Source of the DNA: Arion vulgaris
Lineage: Eukaryota > Mollusca > Gastropoda > Stylommatophora > Arionidae
Direction of reading: 5' to 3'
Assembly (NCBI GenBank): GCA_020796225.1
Contig: CM036755.1
Location: 46,847,806 to 46,911,805 of the forward strand
Length of the DNA stretch: 64,000 nucleotides
Shown: piece by piece, positions 1 through 12,100 of the stretch
Numbering within the stretch: position 1 is the first letter of the stretch
Layout: every line of letters starts with the position of its first letter
Made by a program: the position numbers and the translations under genes
Notes under the pieces: model-generated
Databases searched by the model: none
What the model saw: the letters and a program-made list of their open reading frames with translations, nothing else
Told to the model about the DNA's origin: nothing

Positions 1-19
1 ATGAGAGGAAGATCTAGAA

Positions 20-360
20 GACGATGATCATGACGATGATAATGATGATGGTAATAATGATGATGATGATGATGATGATGGTGATAATAATGATGATGAT
101 ATGATGGAGATAATGATGATGATAATGATGATGATGATGATAATAATAATGATGATGATGATGATGATGATGATAGTAAGGATGATGATGATAATGATGA
201 GGATAATGATGGTGATGATGATGATGATGAGGATGATGATGATGATAATATTGATAATGATGATGATGATAATGATGATAATATTGATCATAGTGAGGAT
301 GATGATTATGATGATGATGATGATGATAATGATAATGATGGTGATGATGATGATGAATAA
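20..360. repeat. GAT/ATG trinucleotide microsatellite
   Basis: Nearly continuous GAT triplets with scattered AAT and GGT variants. Open frames on both strands here (poly-His, poly-Ile, poly-Met) are products of the repeat and are not genes. Family A LINEs elsewhere in the window end in GATGAT tails, so this tract may be an expanded LINE tail. Confidence 0.95.
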
Positions 361-387
361 TGAGCAAAGCACAATTACACAAAATAA

Positions 388-675
388 CTACATGTGAAAT
401 GCGGTGCCTATGAAAAGTTACCAACAACACCAGAAAAACAGTTACCAACATCAGCATAAGAAAGAAAGTTGGCACAGAGCCTAGCTTGAATTACATTAAG
501 AAACAAAGAATGAAGTGGTTTGGTCACTCAATAAGAATACAACCAAACTCCACAGTATACAGAGTCTTCTACAACAGAACATCAGGAAAGACGGTTAGAG
601 AAGACACGAAAAAGAAGGCATAGCATAATCCTGTCAAAGAGCAAAAATAACAGTTACACAAGCCAATAGAGAAAC
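388..675 (+). mobile_element. LINE 3' fragment, family D (RTE-like), decayed
   Basis: Broken frames match the C-terminal part of family D copies at 25405-25755 and 45668-46105: a CLRK-like start, then a KxRxKWFGH-like motif (about 500-530). Stops and frameshifts run throughout, so it is non-functional. RTE-like assignment is inferred from the short C-terminal motif only. Confidence 0.65.
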
Positions 676-845
676 GCAAGACAAAAACAGAAAACCGCAA
701 CACTGGGCAACAATCCGGTAGCAGTGTGATGATAACAGAAGAAGGATACACCAGAACAGCGCAAGACAGAAACAGAAAACCGCAACACTGGGCAACAATC
801 AGGTAGCAGTGTGATGATAACAGAAGAAGGATACACCACACTGTA
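676..845. repeat. 85-bp tandem duplication (2 copies)
   Basis: Two adjacent copies of an 85-bp segment starting gcaagacaaaaacag at 676 and gcaagacagaaacag at 761, nearly identical. The unit lies at the 3' end of the family D LINE fragment, an early stage of the LINE-end amplification seen in larger arrays downstream. Confidence 0.85.
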
Positions 846-854
846 CAACAAAAA

Positions 855-1345
855 TTAGTAGGTTGAGAAGAATGATATGCAATAAGTCATTGTCAATTAA
901 TATCAGAATGAGAGTCATACAATGTTACATAGAACCAATACTGACATACGGATGCGAGTCAATGACAATACACAAACAGATCGAAAACTCGCTGAGAGCC
1001 ATAGCGATATGGTTTTACCAAATAAATGCGAATCCAATGGACTGCTAAAATGACTAATGTTGAGGTGTAGAAAGAGGTCAAGATACAAAGAAAGCTTATC
1101 ATCAATATAAGAAAGAGGCAATCGTCATTTTTCGGGCATGTCATGAGAAGAGGTTTAGAACACATTGCAACAACTGGTAAAATCGAGAGGAGACGAGACA
1201 GACGTAGACAGAGAGATAAAATTTCTGATAGCCTAACTTCATGGCACGGTAGAGCGTTAACATCTGAGATGATAGCAAACACTAGAGACAGAGATTTGTG
1301 GAGATCCATGATCAGCTACGTCAGCCGACACGGCACCTGATGATG
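855..1345 (+). mobile_element. LINE 3' fragment, family A
   Basis: Several frames carry pieces of one protein end: ILTYGCESMT near 940, RRGLEHIATTGKIE near 1150, and RDLWRSMI near 1290. The 3' end reads GACACGGCACCTGATGATG. Other copies are at 35397-35490, 39225-39975, 46940-47080 and 48722-48866. Frames are broken, so it is dead. Confidence 0.75.
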
Positions 1346-1410
1346 GCAAAAAAGTTATTCTTTACATTCGTTTTTAACTTGTGCATAAGATCAATATTCT
1401 ATTTCTTTAG

Positions 1411-1731
1411 TTACAGAACCAGGCGCTCCATTACTAGAGCTTGTGGCTAAACTTATCCCAAATACAGACTCAGGAGAACTAATATATACTTACAATATCT
1501 CTTTGAATGGTTCTCATGAAGATGTCATAAGCTATGAGGTAGTTATCAATGAAAAGATAACACGCACTCTAACGGGAATACCGTTGTCAGTGAATCTAAC
1601 ACTGACACCTGATACCTTGACTGCGGAAGTAAACATGACGCCTGGCACGGAATACAATTACAATATTACTACAGTTTTCGGTAGCTTAAATGAAACATAT
1701 ACCAATGGTTCATTTAGGACGAATATTGAAG
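1411..1731 (+). CDS. Receptor tyrosine phosphatase, exon 1 of window: complete FN3 domain
   Basis: Exon of 321 bases, phase 1 on both sides, after the acceptor ttctttag and before the donor gtaaga. A single symmetrical exon of 107 codons is the usual way a whole fibronectin III domain is encoded. It begins TEPGAPLLELVAKL and has the late-strand pattern EYNYNITTVFGS followed by SFRTNIEG. Seven N-glycosylation sequons (NIS, NGS, NLT, NMT, NIT, NET, NGS) place it outside the cell. It is the most N-terminal part of the receptor seen here; more exons should lie upstream of the window. FN3 domains of type R3 receptor phosphatases bind ligand or partner receptors; nothing here shows which. The next exon is 15 kb away behind the satellite. 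Confidence 0.85.
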
Positions 1732-1747
1732 GTAAGATGTTCTCTTA

Positions 1748-3122
1748 TAGTTTATGTTTAGTTTAGGTTTATGTTTAGTTGAGGTTTAGTTTAGGCTTAG
1801 TTTGGGTTTAGTTTTAGGTCTACTTTTAGGTTTAGGTTAGGTTTAGGTTACGGTTAATTTTTGGTTTGGTTTAGTTTAGTTTAAGGTTTAGTTTCGGTTT
1901 AGTTTTTGGTTTAATTTTATTTTAATTTAGGTTTAGTTTAGGTCTAGTTTAGGTTTAGTTTTAGGTTTAGTTTAGGTTTAGTTTCACTTTTGGTCTAGTT
2001 TAGGTTCAGTTTTAGTTCACTTTTAGTTTAGGTTTAGTTTAAGTTTAGTTTTAGTTCACTTTTAGTTTAGGTTTAGTACAGGTGTGGTTTTAGTTCAGTT
2101 TAGTTTAGGTTTAGTTTAGGTTTATTTTAGTTCAGTTTAGTTTAGGTTTAGTTTAGATTTAGCTTTAGTTGAGTTTTAGTTTAGGTTTAGTTTACGCTTA
2201 GTTTAGTATTAGTTTAGGTTAGTTTTGTGTTAGTTTAGGATTAGTTTAGGTTTAGTTTTGGTTTAGTTTAAGTTTAATTTTATCTTTAGTCTTAGTTTAT
2301 GTTTAGTTTTAGTTTTCGTTTAATTTTAGTTTAGGTTTTGTTTTAGGTTCAGTTTTATGTTTAGTTTAGGTTAGGTTTAGTTTTAGGTTTAGTTTTTAGT
2401 TTAGGTTTAGTTTGAGTTTAGTTTAGGTATAGTTTTAGTTCAAGTTTAGTTTTAGTTTTGATTTAGTTTAGGTTTAATTTAGGTTAACTTTTAGGTATAG
2501 ATTTAGTTTAGGCTTGGTTTAGTTTAATTTTAGGTTACGTTTAGTTTAGGTATTGTTTTATTTTTTGTTTAGTTAAGGTTTTTTTTTAGTTTAGGTTTAG
2601 TTTATTTAGGTTTATTTTAGGTTTAGATTTAGTTTAGGTTTAGTTTTAGATTAGTATAAGTTAAGATTTAGTTTATGTTTAGTTTACTTTTAGTTTAGGT
2701 TTGTTTTAGTTTTAGTTTAGGTCTAGTTTAGTTTTTATTTAGGTTTAGTTTTGGTTTAGTTTAGTTTACGTTCAGTTTAGTTTTAGTATATTATTACTTA
2801 AGGTTTAGTTTAGGCTTAGTTTAGTGTTAGTTTATGTTTAGTTTAGGTTTAGTTTAGGCTTTGTTTAGTGTTAGTTTAGGTTTAGTTTAGGTTTAGTTTA
2901 GGTTTATTTTAGGTTTAGTTTAGGTTTAGTTTAGGTTTTGTTTTATTTTATTGTTGGTTTAATTTAAGTTTTGTTTAGATTTATATTAGGATTAATTTAG
3001 GTTTAGTTTCAATTTACTTTAGTTACAGTTTAGGTTTAGTTCAGGTTTAGTTTAGGTTTAGTTTAAATTTAGTTTATATTTAGTTTAGATATAGTTTAGG
3101 TTTACTGTAATTTTAGTTTAGT
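1748..3122. repeat. Degenerate TTTAG[G/T] repeat block
   Basis: About 1.4 kb of irregular GTTTAGTTTAGG-like repeats starting 17 bases after the exon 1 donor. The + strand is almost free of C, so strand asymmetry is extreme. It resembles telomere-type hexamers, but the TTTAGG and TTTAGT units are mixed and mutated, so an internal simple repeat is likelier. It merges into the 82-bp satellite, whose unit contains cttagtttagtgg. Confidence 0.9.
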
Positions 3123-3127
3123 TTCCT

Positions 3128-6100
3128 TTTCAATCTATCATCACTTCACATTGAACTAATGAGTACATTAGTGTTCAGATCTCATTCTCTGTATGTCTCT
3201 TAGTTTAGTGGACATATTATCATCACTACATTGAACTAATGAGTCATTAGTGTTCAGATCTCATTCTCGGTATGTCTCTTAGTTTAGTGGACATATTATC
3301 ATCACTACACATTGAACTAATGAGTACATTAGTGTTCAAATCTCATTCTCGGTATGTCTCTTAGTTTAGTGGACATATTATCATCACTACACATTGAACT
3401 AATGAGTACATTAGTGTTCAGATCTCATTCTCGGTATGTCTCTTAGTTTAGTGGACATATTATCATCACTACACATCGAACTAATGAGTACATTAGTGTT
3501 CAGATCTCATTCTCGGTATGTCTCTTAGTTTAGTGGACATATTATCATCACTACACATTGAACTAATGAGTACATTAGTGTTCAGATCTCATTCTCGGTA
3601 TGTCTCATAGTTTAGTGGACATATTATCATCACTACACATTGAACTAATGAGTACATTAGTGTTCAGATCTCATTCTCGGTATGTCTCTTAGTTTAGTGG
3701 ACATATTATCATCACTACACATTGAACTAATGAGTACATTAGTGTTCAGATCTCATTCTCGGTATGTCTCTTAGTTTAGTGGACATATTATCATCACTTC
3801 ACATTGAACTAATGAGTACATTAGTGTTCAGATCTCATTCTCGGTATGTCTCATAGTTTAGTGGACATATTATCATCACTACACATTGAACTAATGAGTA
3901 CATTAGTGTTCAGATCTCATTCTCTGTATGTCTCTTAGTTTAGTGGACATATTATCATCATTTACATTGAACTAATGAGTACATTAGTGTTCAGATCTCA
4001 TTCTCGGTATGTCTCTTAGTTTTGTGGACATATCATCACTACACATTGAACTAATGAGTACATTAGTGTTCAGATCTCATTCTCGATATGTCTCTTAGTC
4101 TTGTGGCATATTATCATCACTACACATTGAACTAATGAGTACATTAGTGTTCAGATCTCATTCTCGATATGTCTCTTAGTTTAGTGGACATATTATCATC
4201 ACTACACATTGAACTAATGAGTACATTAGTGTTCAGATCTCATTCTCTGTATGTCTCTTAGTTTAGTGGACATATTATCATCACTACACATCGAACTAAT
4301 GAGTCCATTAGTGTTCAGATCTTATTCTCGGTATGTCTCATAGTTTAGTGGACATATTATCATCACTTCACATCGAACTAATGAGTACATTAGTGTTCAG
4401 ATCTTATTCTCGGTATGTCTCATAGTTTAGTGGACATATTATCATCACTACACATCGAACTAATGAGTACATTAGTGTTCAGATCTCATTCTCGGTATGT
4501 CTCTTAGTTTAGTGGACATATTATCATCACTACATTATTGAACTAATGAGTACATTAGTGTTCAGATCTCATTCTGGGTATGTCTCTTAGTTTAGTGGCC
4601 ATATTATCATCACTACACATCGAACTAATGAGTACATTAGTGTTCAGATCTCATTCTCGGTATGTCTCTTAGTTTAGTGGACATATTATCATCACTACAC
4701 ATTGAACTAATGAGTACATTATTGTTCAGATCTCATTCTCTGTATGTCTCTTAGTTTAGTGGACATATTATCATCACTACACATCGAACTAATGAGTACA
4801 TTAGTGTTCAGATCTTATTCTCGGTATGTCTCTTAGTTTAGTGGACATATTATCATCACTACACATTGAACTAATGAGTACATTAGTGTTCAGATCTCAT
4901 TCTCTGTATGTCTCTTAGTTTAGTGGACATATTATCATCACTACACATTGAACTAATGAGTACATTAGTGTTCAGATCTCATTCTGGGTATGTCTCTTAG
5001 TTTAGTGGACATATTATCATCACTACACATTGAACTAATGAGTACATTAGTGTTCAGATCTTATTCTCGGTATGTCTCTTAGTTTAGTGGACATATTATC
5101 ATCACTACACATTGAACTAATGAGTACATTAGTGTTCAGATCTCATTCTCTGTATGTCTCTTAGTTTAGTGGACATATTATCATCACTACACATTGAACT
5201 AATGAGTACATTAGTGTTCAGATCTCATTCTCGGTATGTCTCTTAGTTTAGTGGACATATTATCATCACTACACATTGAACTAATGAGTACATTAGTGTT
5301 CAGATCTCATTCTCGGTATGTCTCTTAGTTTAGTGGACATATTATCATCTACTACATTGAACTAATGAGTACATTAGTGTTCAGATCTCATTCTCTGTAT
5401 GTCTCTTAGTTTAGTGGACATATTATCATCACTACACATTGAACTAATGAGTACATTAGTGTTCAGATCTCATTCTCGGTATGTCTCATAGTTTAGTGGA
5501 CATATTATCATCACTACACATTGAACTAATGAGTACATTAGTGTTCAGATCTCATTCTCTGTATGTCTCTTAGTTTAGTGGACATATTATCATCACTACA
5601 CATTGAACTAATGAGTACATTAGTGTTCAGATCTCATTCTCGGTATGTCTCTTAGTTTTGTGGACATATCATCACTACACATTGAACTAATGAGTACATT
5701 AGTGTTCAGATCTCATTCTCGATATGTCTCTTAGTCTTGTTACCATATTATCATCACTACACATTGAACTAATGAGTACATTAGTGTTCAGATCTCATTC
5801 TCGATATGTCTCTTAGTTTAGTGGACATATTATCATCACTACACATTGAACTAATGAGTACATTAGTGTTCAGATCTCATTCTCTGTATGTCTCTTAGTT
5901 TAGTGGACATATTATCATCACTACACATCGAACTAATGAGTCCATTAGTGTTCAGATCTTATTCTCGGTATGTCTCATAGTTTAGTGGACATATTATCAT
6001 CACTTCACATCGAACTAATGAGTACATTAGTGTTCAGATCTTATTCTCGGTATGTCTCATAGTTTAGTGGACATATTATCATCACTACACATCGAACTAA

Positions 6101-9100
6101 TGAGTACATTAGTGTTCAGATCTCATTCTCGGTATGTCTCTTAGTTTAGTGGACATATTATCATCACTACACATTGAACTAATGAGTACATTAGTGTTCA
6201 GATCTCATTCTGGGTATGTCTCTTAGTTTAGTGGCCATATTATCATCACTACACATCGAACTAATGAGTACATTAGTGTTCAGATCTCATTCTCGGTATG
6301 TCTCTTAGTTTAGTGGACATATTATCATCACTACACATTGAACTAATGAGTACAATATTGTTCAGATCTCATTCTCGGTATGTCTCTTAGTTTAGTGGAC
6401 ATATTATCATCACTACACATCGAACTAATGAGTACATTAGTGTTCAGATCTCATTCTCGGTATGTCTCTTAGTTTAGTGGACATATTATCATCACTACAC
6501 ATTGAACTAATGAGTACATTAGTGTTCAGATCTCATTCTCTGTATGTCTCTTAGTTTAGTGGACATATTATCATCACTACACATTGAACTAATGAGTACA
6601 TTAGTGTTCAGATCTCATTCTGGGTATGTCTCTTAGTTTAGTGGACATATTATCATCACTACACATTGAACTAATGAGTACATTAGTGTTCAGATCTCAT
6701 TCTCGGTATGTCTCTTAGTTTAGTGGACATATTATCATCACTACACATTGAACTAATGAGTACATTAGTGTTCAGATCTCATTCTGGGTATGTCTCTTAG
6801 TTTAGTGGACATATTATCATCACTACACATTGAACTAATGAGTACATTAGTGTTCAGATCTTATTCTCGGTATGTCTCTTAGTTTAGTGGACATATTATC
6901 ATCACTACACATTGAACTAATGAGTACATTAGTGTTCAGATCTCATTCTCGGTATGTCTCTTAGTTTAGTGGACATATTATCATCACTACACATTGAACT
7001 AATGAGTACATTAGTGTTCAGATCTCATTCTCGGTATGTCTCTTAGTTTAGTGGACATATTATCATCACTACACATTGAACAATGAGTCATTAGTGTTCA
7101 GATCTCATTCTCGGTATGTCTCTTAGTTTAGTGGACATATTATCATCACTACACATCGAACTAATGAGTCCATTAGTGTTCAGATCTTATTCTCGGTATG
7201 TCTCATAGTTTAGTGGACATATTATCATCACTTCACATCGAACTAATGAGTACATTAGTGTTCAGATCTTATTCTCGGTATGTCTCATAGTTTAGTGGAC
7301 ATATTATCATCACTACACATCGAACTAATGAGTACATTAGTGTTCAGATCTCATTCTCGGTATGTCTCTTAGTTTAGTGGACATATTATCATCACTACAC
7401 ATTGAACTAATGAGTACATTAGTGTTCAGATCTCATTCTGGGTATGTCTCTTAGTTTAGTGGCCATATTATCATCACTACACATCGAACTAATGAGTACA
7501 TTAGTGTTCAGATCTCATTCTCGGTATGTCTCTTAGTTTAGTGGACATATTATCATCACTACACATTGAACTAATGAGTACATTATTGTTCAGATCTCAT
7601 TCTCGGTATGTCTCTTAGTTTAGTGGACATATTATCATCACTACACATCGAACTAATGAGTACATTAGTGTTCTAGATCTCTATTCTCGGTATGTCTCTT
7701 AGTTTAGTGGACATATTATCATCACTACACATTGAACTAATGAGTACATTAGTGTTCAGATCTCATTCTCTGTATGTCTCTTAGTTTAGTGGACATATTA
7801 TCATCACTACACATTGAACTAATGAGTACATTAGTGTTCAGATCTCATTCTGGGTATGTCTCTTAGTTTAGTGGACATATTATCATCACTACACATTGAA
7901 CTAATGAGTACATTAGTGTTCAGATCTTATTCTCGGTATGTCTCTTAGTTTAGTGGACATATCATCACTACACATTGAACTAATGAGTACATTAGTGTTC
8001 AGATCTCATTCTCGGTATGTCTCTTAGTTTAGTGGACATATTATCATCACTACACATTGAACTAATGAGTACATTAGTGTTCAGATCTCATTCTCGGTAT
8101 GTCTCTTAGTTTAGTGGACATATTATCATCACTACACATTGAACTAATGAGTACATTAGTGTTCAGATCTCATTCTCGGTATGTCTCTTAGTTTAGTGGA
8201 CATATTATCATCACTACACATTGAACTAATGAGTACATTAGTGTTCAGATCTCATTCTCTGTATGTCTCTTAGTTTAGTGGACATATTATCATCACTACA
8301 CATTGAACTAATGAGTACATTAGTGTTCAGATCTCATTCTCGGTATGTCTCATAGTTTAGTGGACATATTATCATACTACATTGAACTAATGAGTACATT
8401 AGTGTTCAGATCTCATTCTCTGTATGTCTCTTAGTTTAGTGGACATATTATCATCACTACACATTGAACTAATGAGTACATTAGTGTTCAGATCTCATTC
8501 TCGGTATGTCTCTTAGTTTTGTGGACATATCATCACTACACATTGAACTAATGAGTACATTAGTGTTCAGATCTCATTCTCGATATGTCTCTTAGTCTTG
8601 TTACCATATTATCATCACTACACATTGAACTAATGAGTACATTAGTGTTCAGATCTCATTCTCGATATGTCTCTTAGTTTAGTGGACATATTATCATCAC
8701 TACACATTGAACTAATGAGTACATTAGTGTTCAGATCTCATTCTCTGTATGTCTCTTAGTTTAGTGGACATATTATCATCACTACACATCGAACTAATGA
8801 GTCCATTAGTGTTCAGATCTTATTCTCGGTATGTCTCATAGTTTAGTGGACATATTATCATCACTTCACATCGAACTAATGAGTACATTAGTGTTCAGAT
8901 CTTATTCTCGGTATGTCTCATAGTTTAGTGGACATATTATCATCACTACACATCGAACTAATGAGTACATTAGTGTTCAGATCTCATTCTCGGTATGTCT
9001 CTTAGTTTAGTGGACATATTATCATCACTACACATTGAACTAATGAGTACATTAGTGTTCAGATCTCATTCTGGGTATGTCTCTTAGTTTAGTGGCCATA

Positions 9101-12100
9101 TTATCATCACTACACATCGAACTAATGAGTACATTAGTGTTCAGATCTCATTCTCGGTATGTCTCTTAGTTTAGTGGACATATTATCATCACTACACATT
9201 GAACTAATGAGTACAATATTGTTCAGATCTCATTCTCGGTATGTCTCTTAGTTTAGTGGACATATTATCATCACTACACATCGAACTAATGAGTACATTA
9301 GTGTTCAGATCTCATTCTCGGTATGTCTCTTAGTTTAGTGGACATATTATCATCACTACACATTGAACTAATGAGTACATTAGTGTTCAGATCTCATTCT
9401 CGGTATGTCTCTTAGTTTAGTGGACATATTATCATCACTACACATTGAACTAATGAGTACATTAGTGTTCAGATCTCATTCTGGGTATGTCTCTTAGTTT
9501 AGTGGACATATTATCATCACTACACATTGAACTAATGAGTACATTAGTGTTCAGATCTCATTCTCGGTATGTCTCTTAGTTTAGTGGACATATTATCATC
9601 ACTACACATTGAACTAATGAGTACATTAGTGTTCAGATCTCATTCTGGGTATGTCTCTTAGTTTAGTGGACATATTATCATCACTACACATTGAACTAAT
9701 GAGTACATTAGTGTTCAGATCTTATTCTCGGTATGTCTCTTAGTTTAGTGGACATATTATCATCACTACACATTGAACTAATGAGTACATTAGTGTTCAG
9801 ATCTCATTCTCGGTATGTCTCTTAGTTTAGTGGACATATTATCATCACTACACATTGAACTAATGAGTACATTAGTGTTCAGATCTCATTCTCGGTATGT
9901 CTCTTAGTTTAGTGGACATATTATCATCACTACACATTGAACTAATGAGTACATTAGTGTTCAGATCTCATTCTCGGTATGTCTCTTAGTTTAGTGGACA
10001 TATTATCATCACTACACATTGAACTAATGAGTACATTAGTGTTCAGATCTCATTCTCTGTATGTCTCTTAGTTTAGTGGACATATTATCATCACTACACA
10101 TTGAACTAATGAGTACATTAGTGTTCAGATCTCATTCTCGGTATGTCTCTTAGTTTAGTGGACATATTATCATCACTACACATTGAACTAATGAGTACAT
10201 TAGTGTTCAGATCTCATTCTCGGTATGTCTCTTAGTTTAGTGGACATATTATCATCACTTCACATTGAACTAATGAGTACATTAGTGTTCAGATCTCATT
10301 CTCTGTATGTCTCTTAGTTTAGTGGACATATCATCACTACACATTGAACTAATGAGTACATTAGTGTTCAGATCTCATTCTCGGTATGTCTCTTAGTTTA
10401 GTGGACATATTATCATCACTACACATTGAACTAATGAGTACATTAGTGTTCAGATCTCATTCTCGGTATGTCTCTTAGTTTAGTGGACATATTATCATCA
10501 CTACACATTGAACTAATGAGTACATTAGTGTTCAGATCTCATTCTCGGTATGTCTCTTAGTTTTGTGGACATATCATCACTACACATTGAACTAATGAGT
10601 ACATTAGTGTTCAGATCTCATTCTCGGTATGTCTCTTAGTTTAGTGGACATATCATCACTACATTATGAACTAATGAGTACATTAGTGTTCAGATCTCAT
10701 TCTCGGTATGTCTCTTAGTTTAGTGGACATATTATCATCACTACACATTGAACTAATGAGTACATTAGTGTTCAGATCTCATTCTCGGTATGTCTCATAG
10801 TTTAGTGACATATTATCATCACTACACATTGAACTAATGAGTACATTAGTGTTCAGATCTCATTCTGGGTATGTCTCTTAGTTTAGTGGCCATATTATCA
10901 TCACTACACATTGAACTAATGAGTACATTAGTGTTCAGATCTCATTCTCTGTATGTCTCTTAGTTTAGTGGACATATTATCATCACTACACATCGAACTA
11001 ATGAGTCCATTAGTGTTCAGATCTTATTCTCGGTATGTCTCATAGTTTAGTGGACATATTATCATCACTTCACATCGAACTAATGAGTACATTAGTGTTC
11101 AGATCTTATTCTCGGTATGTCTCATAGTTTAGTGGACATATTATCATCACTACACATCGAACTAATGAGTACATTAGTGTTCAGATCTCATTCTCGGTAT
11201 GTCTCTTAGTTTAGTGGACATATTATCATCACTACACATTGAACTAATGAGTACATTAGTGTTCAGATCTCATTCTGGGTATGTCTCTTAGTTTAGTGGC
11301 CATATTATCATCACTACACATCGAACTAATGAGTACATTAGTGTTCAGATCTCATTCTCGGTATGTCTCTTAGTTTAGTGGACATATTATCATCACTACA
11401 CATTGAACTAATGAGTACATTATTGTTCGATCTCATTCTCGGTATGTCTCTTAGTTTAGTGGACATATTATCATCACTACACATCGAACTAATGAGTACA
11501 TTAGTGTTCAGATCTTATTCTCGGTATGTCTCTTAGTTTAGTGGACATATTATCATCACTACACATTGAACTAATGAGTACATTAGTGTTCAGATCTCAT
11601 TCTCGGTATGTCTCTTAGTTTAGTGGACATATTATCATCACTACACATTGAACTAATGAGTACATTAGTGTTCAGATCTCATTCTGGGTATGTCTCTTAG
11701 TTTAGTGGACATATTATCATCACTACACATTGAACTAATGAGTACATTAGTGTTCAGATCTCATTCTCGGTATGTCTCTTAGTTTAGTGGACATATTATC
11801 ATCACTACACATTGAACTAATGAGTACATTAGTGTTCAGATCTCATTCTGGGTATGTCTCTTAGTTTAGTGGACATATTATCATCACTACACATTGAACT
11901 AATGAGTACATTAGTGTTCAGATCTTATTCTCGGTATGTCTCTTAGTTTAGTGGACATATTATCATCACTACACATTGAACTAATGAGTACATTAGTGTT
12001 CAGATCTCATTCTCGGTATGTCTCTTAGTTTAGTGGACATATTATCATCACTACACATTGAACTAATGAGTACATTAGTGTTCAGATCTCATTCTCGGTA

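Noticed and set aside
14..475. Histidine-rich 153-codon frame
   Set aside because: Reverse reading of a GAT microsatellite.
1748..3122. Telomere or interstitial telomere
   Set aside because: Words TTTAGG and TTTAGT are mixed and mutated with no regular array; the block is internal to an intron.
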